This document shows, one piece after another, positions 34,301 to 42,190 of a stretch of DNA of 64,000 nucleotides. The stretch is taken from positions 1,501,501-1,565,500 of the forward strand of contig JACVTC010000007.1 of NCBI GenBank assembly GCA_016946835.1. The letters are read 5' to 3'. The translations under genes were made by a program, and so were the position numbers. This DNA is from Neocallimastix lanati (nom. inval.) (Eukaryota; Neocallimastigomycota; Neocallimastigomycetes; Neocallimastigales; Neocallimastigaceae). A model generated the notes under the pieces. That model had not been told where the DNA came from, searched no databases, and saw only the letters and a program-made list of their open reading frames with translations. Position 1 is the stretch's first letter; every line of letters begins with the position of its first letter.

Positions 34301-37157
34301 TTTCACGTACTACTCTTTTGGTTTTATTGTAATAGTTCGACTTTTTATAATAATCATTTCCAAAAAAATTAATATCAATTAGTTCTTTAAATAATTTTAA
34401 ATTTTCATTTACTTCTTGATTAAAGAAATCTTTTTCTTTAATTACTTTATTATCTAACATTCTTAAAATAAAATCTCTTGCTTTTTCACTTTTAAATTGA
34501 TCTAAATATGAAGGTAAAACTTCTACTTTAAATTCAGTAATATTACTTTTTAAAATGCTTATTAATTCTCTATTCAGACGCTTATCATTATCAATTAATA
34601 CAATCAATAATAATTCATTAACTTCAATATTGGTAAATATTTTTTTAAGATTTTTAATTAAATCATTTACATAGTAATTATCATTATTTGAAATAAATAT
34701 TAACAAGTAAGAAATAATATAGCTTATTTGTTCAATACTTATATTACTTTTATCTAAACTTTTATTAGCTAATAAATCAATTATCTCTTTAATTATTTCT
34801 TTTTTGTTATATGGATTTTCTTTAAGTTTAAATAACTCAAATAATATATCTAAATCTTTAAAGTGATTTGCGCAATTAACAATGGAAGTGATAAATAAGG
34901 AATATTTATATTCAAATAATTTCTTATAATCATAAGGATAACCATTAGAAGTATTAAAAGCTTCAATAAATTCCTTATCAATTTTGTTTATTTTAATATG
35001 TCCAATTAATTTTACAAATTCATTGTTGCGTCTATAACAATCATAATAGCATTTGGCATCTTCCTGAATAAATTTAATAATACCTATATTAGTAAATTTA
35101 TCTTTTTCAATAAGTTCTTTACTTATATAATGAATTGAAAAATTTATTCTATTTAAAATATTTATATTAATAAATTTAGTTTTTTGATTACATAAAAGAG
35201 AAAAATGTTCCTTCAAATTAATCAATGAATTGTAATTGGATACATCGTAAGTACTAACTAAATTATTAAAATTAATTTCAACACTTTCAGGATTTCTAAT
35301 TTTATTTAATTGACTAAATACTTCAATAAATTTTAATATTAAATCGAAATTAGTTTTTTTGTTGAATTGTGGTATCGATGAAAAATCAATTTCTTCCTTA
35401 CAATTGATAATACTATTTCTATTTTCATAAAAAAACTCAAGATATTCATTAGAATTATTCAAAAAAGATAAAACACTGTTAATGTCAACATCATTAATTG
35501 AATTTAAATTATTGTAAATTAGTTTCAAATTTGGATATGTAAGACTTCCAAAAATACTTTTATGTTTTAGTATAAATTTGGAAGCTAAAGATTTATCTCT
35601 TATTTGATTATAATACTCTTCAAACATATTTTGACTGTTTGATTTATAAAACAATATAATTAAAAAAAGATTATAATATAAATTTTCATTATCATCAAAA
35701 TCATAATTATATGTATTAATGCTAGTGAGAGTATTAATAAGTTTTCTATACTTATCACTTTCATATTCCCCTAAAAATATATATTTTTTATTTTTTAATG
35801 ATTTCACACATATATATTTAATAAGTTTTTCCTTATTTACTAAATCTTCAGATTTTTCTCTATATTTAGTAACATTTTTAAATAGATATGGTAAGATATT
35901 ATTAATAGGTTGTTCCTTATTTACTAAATCTCGATCAAAATTATTTTCTATTGAATTTAAAACATATAATATAAATTCAATATCAATTTCTTTGGATTTT
36001 TCTATATCTTTAGTAACATTTTTAAATAGATATGGTAAGATATTATTAAGCTTTCTATCTATCAAATAGAATTCAAAGATTAAAAATTTTTGTATAATTG
36101 TTAATTTACTTTCATTTAGAGAAGAAGAAAAGAATTTTTTTAATAATGATTCTTTATCAAAAAGATCAACATAAATAAAAATTGGTTGTTCCTTTGTTAT
36201 ACAATATTTATTATCAAAAACAAAAATTTTTCCATCACAGTTTATTTCTATTTTAAAAGATTGCTTTCCTTTCGTAAGTTTTAAATTAGCACAATATAAA
36301 TATATATTTTTATTTCCAAAGGAATTAAAGGCTTTATTTTTTATTTTATCCTTTTCATTTATATCATTATATAAATTATAATTTTTTTCATTTATTATTC
36401 TTAACTCACTGCTTATAATATTTACTTTTTTTGTTTCGTAAACATGTTTCTTTTTTGTAAGATTAATATAATCTTTTTCTAATGAAATAGTATGTGGACA
36501 AGAAATTAAAATAAACACAGTATTCGTATTATTATTGTTGTTGATTTGGGTTTCTTTTTCTTCATAACTTCTATTATCCATTGAAGGTTTTTGGTTTTCT
36601 ATACCACTATATTTTGTTTCACTATCTATTTCACTATCTTCAACACTATCCATTAATGTTTTATATTTATTATTGGAATTATTATTTTTTTTATTTGAAT
36701 TATTATTTTCTTTATTTGAAATAGAGTAAAAAGAGTCTTTCCTTTTCGAAGAACTTCCTTTTGATGAATTTTTACTTCCAGTTTTATTTTTATGTTTTGA
36801 TTCTAACTTTGATTTATTATTTTTTGAAACTTTCTTAGAAATTTTATTAAATTTGGATTTATAAACTTTATTGAATACTTCTTCAGAATTTGATACATAA
36901 TTCATATTATGAGTATCATTGTATAGTTCTTCCTCAAAATTTGATTCAGGACTTAAGTAATTATTGAATGCATCTTCAGAATTTAATGCAGAATCCATAT
37001 TACCAGTATCATTGTATAGTTCTTCCTCAGAATTTGATTCAGGACTTAAGTAATAATTGAATGCATCTTCAGAATTTAATGCAGTATCCATATTACCAGT
37101 ATCATTGTATAGTTCTTCCTCAAAATCTGATTCAAATATATAATCACTTTCATTCAT
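22302..37157 (-). CDS. RNF213-like giant AAA+ protein with RZ zinc finger, probable E3 ubiquitin ligase
   Basis: One uninterrupted frame of 4951 residues from the ATG at 37157; an in-frame TTG lies six codons upstream but there is no earlier ATG. N-terminus: 2.7 acidic repeats of 31 residues (about 13-97), then a Ser/Lys/Asn-rich linker. The long helical middle has no named domain. Three P-loops follow: CGLGKST (Lys1761), GETGCGKTS (Lys2188) and GKPGCSKS (Lys2521). Acidic Walker B motifs are VFLDEIN (Asp2256) and IYFDELG (Asp2590), and SNYCLDASKMNRGIHLS comes after the last module. This order matches the dynein-like AAA core of RNF213. Near 4147-4179 is an RZ-type finger: Cys4147, Cys4149, Cys4158 in EPCGFPME, Cys4167-x2-Cys4170, then IGGTDH. 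I see no C3HC4 RING. In RNF213 the RZ finger supports ubiquitin transfer, so E3 activity is plausible. However, the usual CPNGH zinc-ligand segment here reads CSCYY, so the His is replaced by Tyr. The family is linked to innate defence and lipid droplets in animals; the role in fungi is unknown. No introns are needed. Confidence 0.92.
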   Translation of the reverse strand: MNESDYIFESDFEEELYNDTGNMDTALNSEDAFNYYLSPESNSEEELYNDTGNMDSALNSEDAFNNYLSPESNFEEELYNDTHNMNYVSNSEEVFNKVYKSKFNKISKKVSKNNKSKLESKHKNKTGSKNSSKGSSSKRKDSFYSISNKENNNSNKKNNNSNNKYKTLMDSVEDSEIDSETKYSGIENQKPSMDNRSYEEKETQINNNNNTNTVFILISCPHTISLEKDYINLTKKKHVYETKKVNIISSELRIINEKNYNLYNDINEKDKIKNKAFNSFGNKNIYLYCANLKLTKGKQSFKIEINCDGKIFVFDNKYCITKEQPIFIYVDLFDKESLLKKFFSSSLNESKLTIIQKFLIFEFYLIDRKLNNILPYLFKNVTKDIEKSKEIDIEFILYVLNSIENNFDRDLVNKEQPINNILPYLFKNVTKYREKSEDLVNKEKLIKYICVKSLKNKKYIFLGEYESDKYRKLINTLTSINTYNYDFDDNENLYYNLFLIILFYKSNSQNMFEEYYNQIRDKSLASKFILKHKSIFGSLTYPNLKLIYNNLNSINDVDINSVLSFLNNSNEYLEFFYENRNSIINCKEEIDFSSIPQFNKKTNFDLILKFIEVFSQLNKIRNPESVEINFNNLVSTYDVSNYNSLINLKEHFSLLCNQKTKFININILNRINFSIHYISKELIEKDKFTNIGIIKFIQEDAKCYYDCYRRNNEFVKLIGHIKINKIDKEFIEAFNTSNGYPYDYKKLFEYKYSLFITSIVNCANHFKDLDILFELFKLKENPYNKKEIIKEIIDLLANKSLDKSNISIEQISYIISYLLIFISNNDNYYVNDLIKNLKKIFTNIEVNELLLIVLIDNDKRLNRELISILKSNITEFKVEVLPSYLDQFKSEKARDFILRMLDNKVIKEKDFFNQEVNENLKLFKELIDINFFGNDYYKKSNYYNKTKRVVREIREKMENLKFTIEQLNQLEYMDNNNDYNLENRLTILYFGNKSEISSLYGTLKNKIEICNDTIVKIDAILENLELYYPDYYKNEISNYNSLKEKIACTMINEFPDKNKIIDFDKLWEIAKKLNELKTSTVFVELYNINKDKLYNNSNNKDKDIMDETENQFNSLEQIFNKDTEDSVDLLLLEKIINKINDEQLEKEIDILIGIFKKDNSINKNIFKKLKYLKNRKETSKLLKNIESLLSDFILPDQNIKEDIKSIIKDFEKKLSLKNLEEIYQKIEKMNINLLQQDKYTNAKVILNEMYDEPELMKFIIKNKIDDIHQMNDIIDDKEDYTLTTADIEVLENCMEFVNKLKDSCKSFEGKRQSEKNFIDNFIKLIEDDEYKLIGCKFEDASKKYSEYKDLLESQINKNECNIVKIKNIYESSKISINIINQDLKCKIDYENNKKSLDFSELLKLRDVALLRKKDHKEEYLKICNSFIDLVDNLLLIMKLINKINSKGYYEKINYIFIVTNGKAIGYKVENQNENQNDDSLIKNQGKNMLDIIEYLNTIKENQSKLIKDIYSTYNIIRYIWGPQLSEIYEYMCNLKQTNDGKTTEKSNIILNIFKYLKIKNSDIDINKLDIDLKDLPLKQMFIEINNYLNELFKLNNMNLNHVISEATLIDDSKRGLYTHSCILEDIECEAINCSLNLTGRFPIAQTVLYCNEDTTEEELVSFIYRSVKCQYKALYMLIKPESLNIKKKELLCSLLNEYYSEEMNSCLLILYVRENKNNIISEIQKISNCRYSDFKIEKENEKNKVFPDVKVYSSDYCGLGKSTLIRNEFDKINEKNEYKYVYFQLGGNINKNEIINTLQKYTNKKLLLHLDLKETNQISFIREFLFSFLILKSYYKNENIFCYENEIKVKIEIPNSFIDFKASFPILNFFENVNISFNNIPPLIVPNDLKSNIQVVCAYLNVMKQHDINKTDIYIEGISETKLKNSIDAKILSQKECQDLLFDNFKKLKAENLNYYQINSYITIVAEQLRLLTKSIYLNYEKLKEVHKVRPNSNLYKIRGYFIDTLLRITIYIITSSYNNILKGQNVAYNEQNKNINYDEAKKKAEEALSERKIFSIKDQPSMIFINEDKQSITEIINCPKNSSEYELLKTLLNTESQSNDLEVIDYSNLTNTSFLEEARKVLNLLNPIDEYDTDAPREVNGERLKYLKDITKSYVFTEDNFIKLIMISLRLRTNIPLIMMGETGCGKTSLIKVIADLKGVEMHSLNIHAGIEDKNIIDFIEKNELLENNSIIEQSKENIQEKNEKKDKEVWVFLDEINTCNSLGLITELMLDNTCRGKKIKKNVKFVAACNPYRLDTGKRAEIGLHYDDKYKNKKLVYSVNPLPLSLLNFVFDFGNPTNADIKKYIENIVLKTLEESINEKKIRDYIKPFAINSISKAHEFIINSFDISTASLREIRRWDILFRWFIKLINNDYFLERLKPSQNNIYLYSLNLSLYLCYYIRISEKEKRKLFIEEMKKVFDRNYDFEEVPTKIQNLIADEVNLEPGIAKNRPLLENLFSIFVCLNTKIPLFIIGKPGCSKSLSWQLISKSMKGKNSTNELFKEFPKVYTKSYQGSLTSNSEGILRVFENAEKSILDNSLNNIISAIYFDELGLAELSSNNPLKVIHSKLEYDDNKNKISFIGISNYCLDASKMNRGIHLSNPEPDIEDLKTTALAITKSYNNKLNTLYKKYFEDLSSAYYTYKKQLNLYPSKFENLKLKYSIKEYHGTRDFYYLIKIASKLLIKHKFPQNRKIIINLLYESIERNFGGLNNSVFIFKQLFNEKIKGISEKKQYDVIRCITENVNDFNSRYLLLITKDSISQFLITSILKELGKKYTFYYGSAFEDDTIHSHYTAKELNKIQVTMSTDDVMILKKLETVYPSLYDLFNRNFRITGNSKYSRIALENSSTQNYFTNDKFRCIVLIDKNDIYKEDPSFLNRFEKHCITFEYLLDKSYNDLSEQINKILTSIYKLGESKKINIDIKMELINCDVEEIKGLLYFETGYNKNPKGLKINQYKSKIMKRIVRTFSQDIMFFIRNSDFAEKYNSDYKIISKLYYKDLYKHQSLKAYLGNIESNRHIIYTFSNILDSIFDYSDENQEIANEKYGAFNRNSIKNVYIDQYNSESEIDEVISEYLVSQSQNLIIFHYSPEDCIHINHINYLIQNNENNIMKKQKIKFKVFMFIIHLKRTFKSIKNKNGHETMYNEYLISHLSPWKQMFIDNLNGLHNNFKEIYESSTLDLFKNNSLIDIEEEFNKDLYHAFTYILFNFKINMSSTSNNKYIKYLCKSIINENNNLKIQIQNSIMKKIENIGTNIIMKIFNEYNFDESEVDFISIIIKYMKSIYNDALICTIIQFAKLNILSSKILYENKAFNAIYRYYIDNFDTTIIKYNNMSSREKIDTYLGISFPGVIVSFKEIDRCIIENRVNYLDNENEVRKNLNIDIDEYNDKKNIYENNIVIKFKEQFIDKYINIKDSFDIENHINVIFDDYIIYYLSKSNYNYTNKNIISFFDNLFYLFTNKKEKTLNNLAKFSLYIESYKEYIYILTEFIYYMDNYINGFLNTFNELIKSEVFEIVDKKMYNDKNLKYVNNIFFNLFESVVCCILSIKNYRELSDEIFDAMMKEIKVFQLNLIRINNELFLMLKQIFYLNDLVLVYGHLIKNGMKLKENLIIYHDMLISEDNKYLLGKAISNDNIINEEFDFLSKSFSKTKDYSDLIVQLILNKIKISDNKQYREQILSILCSKNSFIINSKVILESILKSYKLYPVDGANDHQWNDDENDDNIYNMNENDSNDNYEFDNDDEDMLMPFLLRLHEDNCIINKLNSVDSICLDEILLSIFDKNFSTYFNNKKTSKNDLILNQSFLLFKKSVEYIEENECEITKHNKLGILYCISYIKYYCYYLSKIVWEEKQDQIDKELIFEFIDRQSEYKFRKIIKIYILKILNLIFIRNYQEFKEFIRVKKIFINDFNFDEQVQASLDYLFIQNDSYNDYKLLKDIYNISSVNNFRYSNRIIKFINENKEKRVLNFYDLLINDEISNIKTKFDRDHFIKVSRYALEVLNGLNLSSLSKNILRIYYDYNTFSSQINSIQEVPIETFEMLLYSHKFAFMCSQSKPNSVYSNILSPNVMNNLKNIYIPGGEPNDNLLITSGQAVSEYHQTHNDVSYGVYMCSCYYWYIIEPCGFPMEKYKCKVCGQDIGGTDHQLVARNGHVRVYLNEQQRLNNRYKFNVPYIYLSELLSKVEGEKQIQIKGFKKVEESFFINSKKEVRNISHVTYRILSFIFYSCIYYNEKLGYLKQGEMKNFYFSDAENENSSIIYILNKIWKLLSDELLIKGIENVRCFLNLVINDISKIIRDNTKGLLSPEERNEFEVLCNNVIENAITNYGSLSKIYVDNNNEILKVKNDTMKSILQETSELNSLPKEQYPFINYFYVANYPSSEIFDNQFMSIANRKDLYPVITNYMNSLSENDITQFLQNFELVNPLVTYCLNKYNNKISRKEAKETRIVDELNKDPHMKKLFLMFKKGWKNVYRNLSRYDCHGELPEKMINEKDCLAYILIDNNEDGYGKYIATLYKDFITYHNEFLKPLVINDPNIEYLYSYSGQLKKEIVIEKANPNEIVSLNINSDMFNSFESLISTYSKRNFFVDDNIISYINYKDIKFDLDSIEKKLAEILLFRKHLLKNEQEMEFITYSFEGFNQNESIISDFREKIKKSEALSSEEKAAIINLVKEMDYTVILFNLQSLLLYFNNKRNIAGNELLLDEIRKLPKKIIQLDKEFINIFQNHKLSNIKLKKIIDFYEFIEYINYPKIVKNVPRNTELSQEEIKELDQHINAYALLESEQLESLNEHFKKDNLLISKLDLQQAIRKFISRFLVSERYKNFNWNIFQTIQYKSELWRFEIISDENEDKFNEEIDCLSTTNIKIEQSIDLYEKLGVEKIEQTIDEYHDKTNNTENTRTNSRKTRKRILRGELNYI
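35850..36050 (-). repeat. internal direct repeat in the RNF213-like gene
   Basis: Two nearly identical segments of about 53 bp (about 35854-35906 and 35996-36048), each encoding NILPYLFKNVTK followed by a charged stretch, lie about 142 bp apart inside the frame. The DNA is as similar as the protein, so the duplication is fairly recent and was kept in frame. Confidence 0.85.
36880..37122 (-). repeat. 31-residue acidic tandem repeat at the RNF213-like N-terminus
   Basis: Period of 93 bp, 2.7 copies. Each copy encodes EEELYNDTGNMD then ALNSEDAFN and YLSPESN. The first two copies differ at only a few bases and the third is more diverged and truncated. The segment is acidic and probably disordered. 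Confidence 0.9.
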
Positions 37158-37599
37158 TATATATATATATAGCAAATTGGTTAATAACTTATTTAATTTT
37201 TTTATTGATTTTTAAAAAGTTATGATTAAAAAAAAAAATAATAAAAAATAAATATAAAAATAAAAAATAAAAATAAAAATAAAAAAATTTAATTTTTAAA
37301 TGAAAAAATTTAAAAGACTTAACAAAAGAAATTTTATCATTTAAAATTTAAAGTCTTTTTTTCTTCTTTTGTTAGTTCCAAATATAAAAATAAAAAAATA
37401 AAAAATTATATTTTACAATATATTAATATTTTACAATGTATTAATATTTTACAATGTAATATTTTTAATATATTAATATTTTTATTAGATATATTATATT
37501 AAATTATATTTATTAATATAAATTATAATTTTTAATTTTTAATAGAATTATTATGTCCATTTTAATTATACTTCAATAATATCAGATAAAAATTTTTAT
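37158..37599. promoter_or_regulatory. upstream region of the RNF213-like gene with an inverted repeat
   Basis: A stretch of about 440 bp between the giant gene's start and the segmental duplication. Perfect 11-bp arms TAACAAAAGAA (about 37319) and TTCTTTTGTTA (about 37363) lie about 33 bp apart and could fold in DNA or RNA. TA-rich sequence abuts the ATG. No defined promoter element can be named. Confidence 0.4.
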
Positions 37600-39159
37600 A
37601 AAATTTCTCTTAAATTTTTTATTTTTATTTATATATTAGTTTATTGATTTTTTTTTTTTTTTTTTTAAAAATTAATAAGTTACTCAACAATTTATTATTT
37701 ATTAATACATTGATATATATTAAAAAAAAAAAAAAAAAAAACTATTATTTTTACTATACCACAAGAAAATTTTTTATAATTGACATTTTAAATATTAGAT
37801 ATGCTCAATGCAAAATTGATTTTCTTAAAAATACTATAATATCTATTATAATATCACCTTTTAAAAAAAATGGAACTAATAAAAAATTCGGAATTAATGA
37901 AATCTATAAATAACAAAAAAAAAAAATTTTAAATTAAATTTTAATTAGTTCCAAAAAAAGATTTTTATTATTATAAATTTTCAATATAATTGGTTTATTT
38001 TAAACAAATATTATTGAATTTATATAATATTGTTATTTAGTTCTTTATTAGTTCCAATAAAGTATAGATATTATTTTTAAAGTTTAAAAATACATTTCTT
38101 TTTAGTTTCATTATTATTCATATATTCTGAGTAAAAAATAATACTTTTCTTATTATTTTCATTATTATTCATTTATTCTGTGTGATAAAATTTCAAAAAC
38201 ACTTTGATAACTTTGATAAAGCAAACAATATTAAAATAAAATTTTATAATATCTGATATCCAATACTCCCTTTTTTTAAAATGTTATAAATATTTTATTT
38301 AGATTTATTTTATTTATTTAGATTTATTACATTATTAATTTTGGATTACTGGGAGCATATCAGAAAATGTGGCTCTTCAATAATTATAATAAATAAATTA
38401 ATAAATAAATAGTTTTAATAAATAATGTCAAATTAAGTTTAAAAAAAAAATTTTTTTTTTTATTAATATCTATTATATAAAAAAAGTAAAAAAAAAAAAA
38501 GTTCTTGAAATCAATAAAAAGTATTTAAAATAAAAAATATATATATATTTACAACTTAAAAAGGGTTATATATCTTAAATATATATAGTAATAATTCTTT
38601 AATTTTTTTTTAAATAATATTTTTTTAATATATATATATATATATATTAATAAAAAATTAAGATAAAAAGTTTTATAAATCTTTAAATTAAATGTGTAAA
38701 TAAAATATTCTTTTCTTAAAAAATGAATATTAATTTAAAAGTATTAAAAAAAATTTTTTTTTTTAACCTTCGCGTTTTAACAACTTTATAGCATTACAAA
38801 ATTAATGATATAGATATAAAAGATATTAAAAAAAATAATGATGTTATATATATATATATTATACATTTTAATAGAAATTTTTTTTTATAGAATAAAAGTT
38901 GTTAATAAAAATATTTAATAGAAAATTTGTTTTATAATATTCATAAAATTAATGATATATATATATGTTATTAATAAAAAATATAAAAATAATAATAATA
39001 ATAAAATAATTATTTAGAAATATTTAATGATAAAGATATTTTTTAATATTTTTTTTTAAATATAATTTTTAATAAATATAAAAATTTTAAATATGTATGG
39101 ATTTTTAATTAAGAATAATTTTTTAATTATTAATAATTGCAACAGAATTCATATAATCT

Positions 39160-39685
39160 TTTTTATTTGATCATCACTCTGTCATTTATTACAAATTAGT
39201 ATTCATATTATTTAAATTAATTAAACATTTAAACCAAAATTCAACAATATCATTTCTAGTTCTTCCATTATCAACAAACTTTGTTACATCAGAAGTTGTT
39301 TATTTAGAATTCTTGTTATTTGTGATATTTATAAATTCCAATTCTTGTGAAATTTCATTAAATATTAGTTTTAGTATTATACAAAAAGGAATTGAACTTT
39401 TTCTAATTTCTTCTTTAATTTTATGTTTTGCAATTTATATAGATACTTCAAATTCTTTTTCAAGATGATTATGTAAATTTTCATATTTTAAAATTTTCTT
39501 CTTATCGCTTAAATCAATGAAAGACTTGCATTTATTTAAAATTTTATATTCAGTACTCTATATACTTTAGAATTATCTTTTTTTTTTTTAGATGAAAAAT
39601 TAAATTTATATTTTTTGTTAATAGTAAGTTTTTTTTTTTTTCCTAAATTAGTTTCACTTATTTCCATATTTTTATTTTCATCCAT
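39160..39685 (-). pseudogene. decayed FLYWCH-type zinc-finger gene, unit 1
   Basis: The minus strand from the ATG at 39685 starts MDENKNMEISETNLG, runs into a Lys-rich stretch, then YRVLNIKF and a stop. After a frameshift it continues with CKSFIDLSDKKKILKYENL, HNHLEKEF, a stop, then KIKEEIRKSSIPF and ISQELEFI. The Cys...HNH arrangement with YR.. upstream is that of FLYWCH-like fingers found on MULE-type transposases and on many host proteins in anaerobic fungi. Stops and frameshifts make it non-functional. The finger's Cys and HNH are kept here but are changed in the unit 2 copy. Family assignment is from motif memory. Confidence 0.7.
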
Positions 39686-40241
39686 TTATAATAAAATATT
39701 TTAATTAAATATTTAAACAAATTTATTTAATTAAATATGTTATGTTTTAAAAATCTTTTAAATAAATATTTTATTTTATATTTTTAAAAAACAGAAAAAA
39801 ATACTTTATTACGTTATATTAATATTTTAAATTATTTATTATTTATTTAATTTATTTATTATGAATAAGTTCTAATTATTTAATTTTTTTTTTTTTAATT
39901 ATAAAGTATTGTTAAGAAAATATTTTATTATTTATATACTAGAAAATAAAATATATATAATTATTTATTATTTATATCTAATTATTCATATTTAATTATT
40001 TATTATTTATTTTTAATATTTAAGTTTATTAATTTATAAATTAATATTTATTATTAAGTCTTTTTGTTATAATTAAGAAAATACTTGAAACATTTTATTT
40101 TTTAATTATTAATACAATTCTATTTATTTCTAAATCTATCTATTTATTTATTTATCTATTTATTTATTTATTTATTTATTAATAATTGTAAATTAAAAAG
40201 TATTAAAAAATTTTATAATGTCAAATTACATTAATTTGAAT

Positions 40242-40268
40242 GCGAAATGCAACTTTCCGAAATGCACC
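40242..40268. repeat. GAAATGCA double motif
   Basis: GCGAAATGCAAC and CGAAATGCACC occur 16 bp apart. The same core recurs at 45725-45736, 46031-46042 and 47792-47803, and inverted at about 63955-63967, so it is a dispersed repeat, perhaps an element end. Confidence 0.6.
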
Positions 40269-40431
40269 ACATTCAGATTACTTCATCAAAGCTAAAATTG
40301 TCCTATATAATTTATATTATTACATTTTGTATATCATAAATACATTGATCTACATTATTGTTTACGTTTTTGTAATGTAGCATGTGCTATATTTCTATTT
40401 TACATTGTAGTACATTTGTATGTACATTACA

Positions 40432-40974
40432 ATAAAAATCGAACCTGGATTCCGCTTTATGACCATTTTTTAGGTTTTTCTCACAAGAGGTTTTTATGGA
40501 ATATGGTGGCTAGGGTTACAGCTAAGTATATCCCTCTTATATATACTATTCTATATCTCCTTAGTAATATAGCAATACTAACTGTGGACTTGAGAGAGTT
40601 GCACTAATACTATAATTTAATATATTTAGGAGGAAATTACTAACACTTGGGTACATGTGTCCATGTAGATATATATTCTACTAAATTGCATTTATTCTGA
40701 CGTGCGAATACATATGGGTTAGGTTATATGTGTCCTCTTAAAAGTTAAGTTAGGAATCGGAGAAGCACTCCGAGAAAGAGAACTAGAAAAATTTTCAGCA
40801 ATAATATGCATGTCAGAGCCCAATGCTGAACACACATTAAGGCTGTCCAGAAGTGACAATATCTGCCTATATGGAAGTGTGACTACTTCAATATTCCTAC
40901 CGCCCCTGAGGGGGGGGGCTGAAATAAAAAAAAGGGCAGTACACATCGGAAATAAAAAAAAAAAAAAAAAAAAA
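40432..40974 (+). mobile_element. retroelement 3' fragment with poly(A) tail, family B
   Basis: An insertion of about 540 bp, markedly GC-richer than its surroundings, absent from the matching place in unit 2. It ends in GGGGGGCTGAAA, then GCAGTACACATCGGAAAT and a run of 20 or more A. The same 3' end is found at 46478-46555. No domain is readable in the short frames it contains. The A-tail and GC-rich body point to a 5'-truncated LINE or a SINE. The 5' border is approximate and I see no clear target-site duplication; unit 2 has about 270 bp here that unit 1 lacks, so insertion came with a deletion or replacement. Confidence 0.7.
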
Positions 40975-41279
40975 GGATAATATAGCTACGATTAAATTTA
41001 ATTATTAATGTAATTTTTACTTATAAATTTTCATATAAATTTTTAGTTTTTAAAGGTTTTAATAAATAATAAATAATAAATTATATATAACAAACAATAA
41101 ATAATAAAATATATATATTAAATAATAAATAATAAATTGATAATTAATAAATGATAAATAATAAAATACATATAATAAATAAATAGTAAATAATAAAATA
41201 TATATAATAAGTAATAAATAAGAATTAATTAATAAATATTAATAATTATTAAATTTCTAAATAATAAAATATTAAATAA

Positions 41280-41311
<32 letters not shown>

Positions 41312-41876
41312 ATGTAAATTGTATTAAAAATAATCTCTAGGATACACGTAATATACATAAAATAAATAATATTAAGTTATGGATTTAATGAAAAATTACT
41401 CAAAAAATAAATAAAAAACAAATTTTTATATTCAAAGAAAAAAAATAAATAAAATAAAAATAAAAAAAATTACTATTACTATTGACAATATATAAAAAAT
41501 TTTATTTTTGTTAATAATTATTAAATTAAAAACCAAAAAAAAAAAAAGAAAAAAAATTTAAAATATTCAACTAATAATAATAATAATAATAATAAAGGTA
41601 TGATACATTGATCGAACATAATTAATTATACTAATTGTTAGAAATTAAGTCAATTAATACTTAGATATATTTAATATTTAATATTTTATTATAGTCATAA
41701 CATATTTAATGTAATGATATTAGTGGTTTGATAAACTCATACATTGTATTTTATACATTAAGTATTATATAAATTTTTTGTCCATGTAATGTTTAAATGA
41801 AATGTTTCTTTTTAAATTAATAAAAACTGTTTATGATCACTAAAAAAAATAAAATAATAAAACTAATAATCACATT

Positions 41877-42119
41877 AAATCACATGGAGAAAGGTAATGT
41901 AGTAAATAAATAATAATTTTATAGTGTATGTAGTTGTGGCTTGCCGTATCCATCATCTCCAAATCTTGTGGTTCTGTAATCCGTGACTGAGAGCGTCGAC
42001 GCCGAAATGGTATGACATGGGAGCACTTTGTTGTATCCTGATACACCCGCTATAAAGTTTGTCTGATATTAGTTGTCTGTTGTGGCTGGGATGATATGAT
42101 CAAGACTTACAAGGGATAG

Positions 42120-42150
<31 letters not shown>
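41877..42150 (+). mobile_element. 5'-truncated non-LTR retrotransposon, family A
   Basis: Flanked by a perfect 12-bp direct repeat AATAATCACATT (41865-41876 and 42151-42162), the expected target-site duplication. The insert ends in TAGTCT plus a long A-run. Near position 41990 AGAGCGTCGACGCCGAAATG closely matches AGAGCGTCGACATCGAAATG near 63641 in the RT-bearing element at the end of the window, which also ends in TAGTCT plus A. Both are thus the same or a sister family. Unit 2 has the empty site (TAATAATC then T-run). The insertion lies about 300 bp upstream of the first OYE start codon. Confidence 0.88.
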
Positions 42151-42154
<4 letters not shown>

Positions 42155-42190
42155 ATCACATTCTTTTATATTTTTTTAAAAAAAAAAAAT

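Noticed and set aside
37157-37175. Upstream TTG as the start of the RNF213-like frame
   Set aside because: The six added codons are TA-repeat sequence (LYIYI); the first ATG, at 37157, is followed directly by the acidic N-terminus.
37644-37913. 89-codon open frame containing NIRYAQCKIDFLKN
   Set aside because: The matching stretch in unit 2 keeps similar DNA but is broken by stops and frameshifts, and no domain is recognisable. It is better seen as part of the duplicated non-coding flank.
40425-40460. Possible tRNA B-box (GGTTCGATT on the minus strand)
   Set aside because: No paired T-stem, acceptor stem or anticodon arm can be drawn; it lies at the edge of the family-B retroelement.
40416-40946. 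Open frames of 63 (plus) and 75 (minus) codons in the family-B element
   Set aside because: No recognisable domain; length expected in a GC-richer insert.
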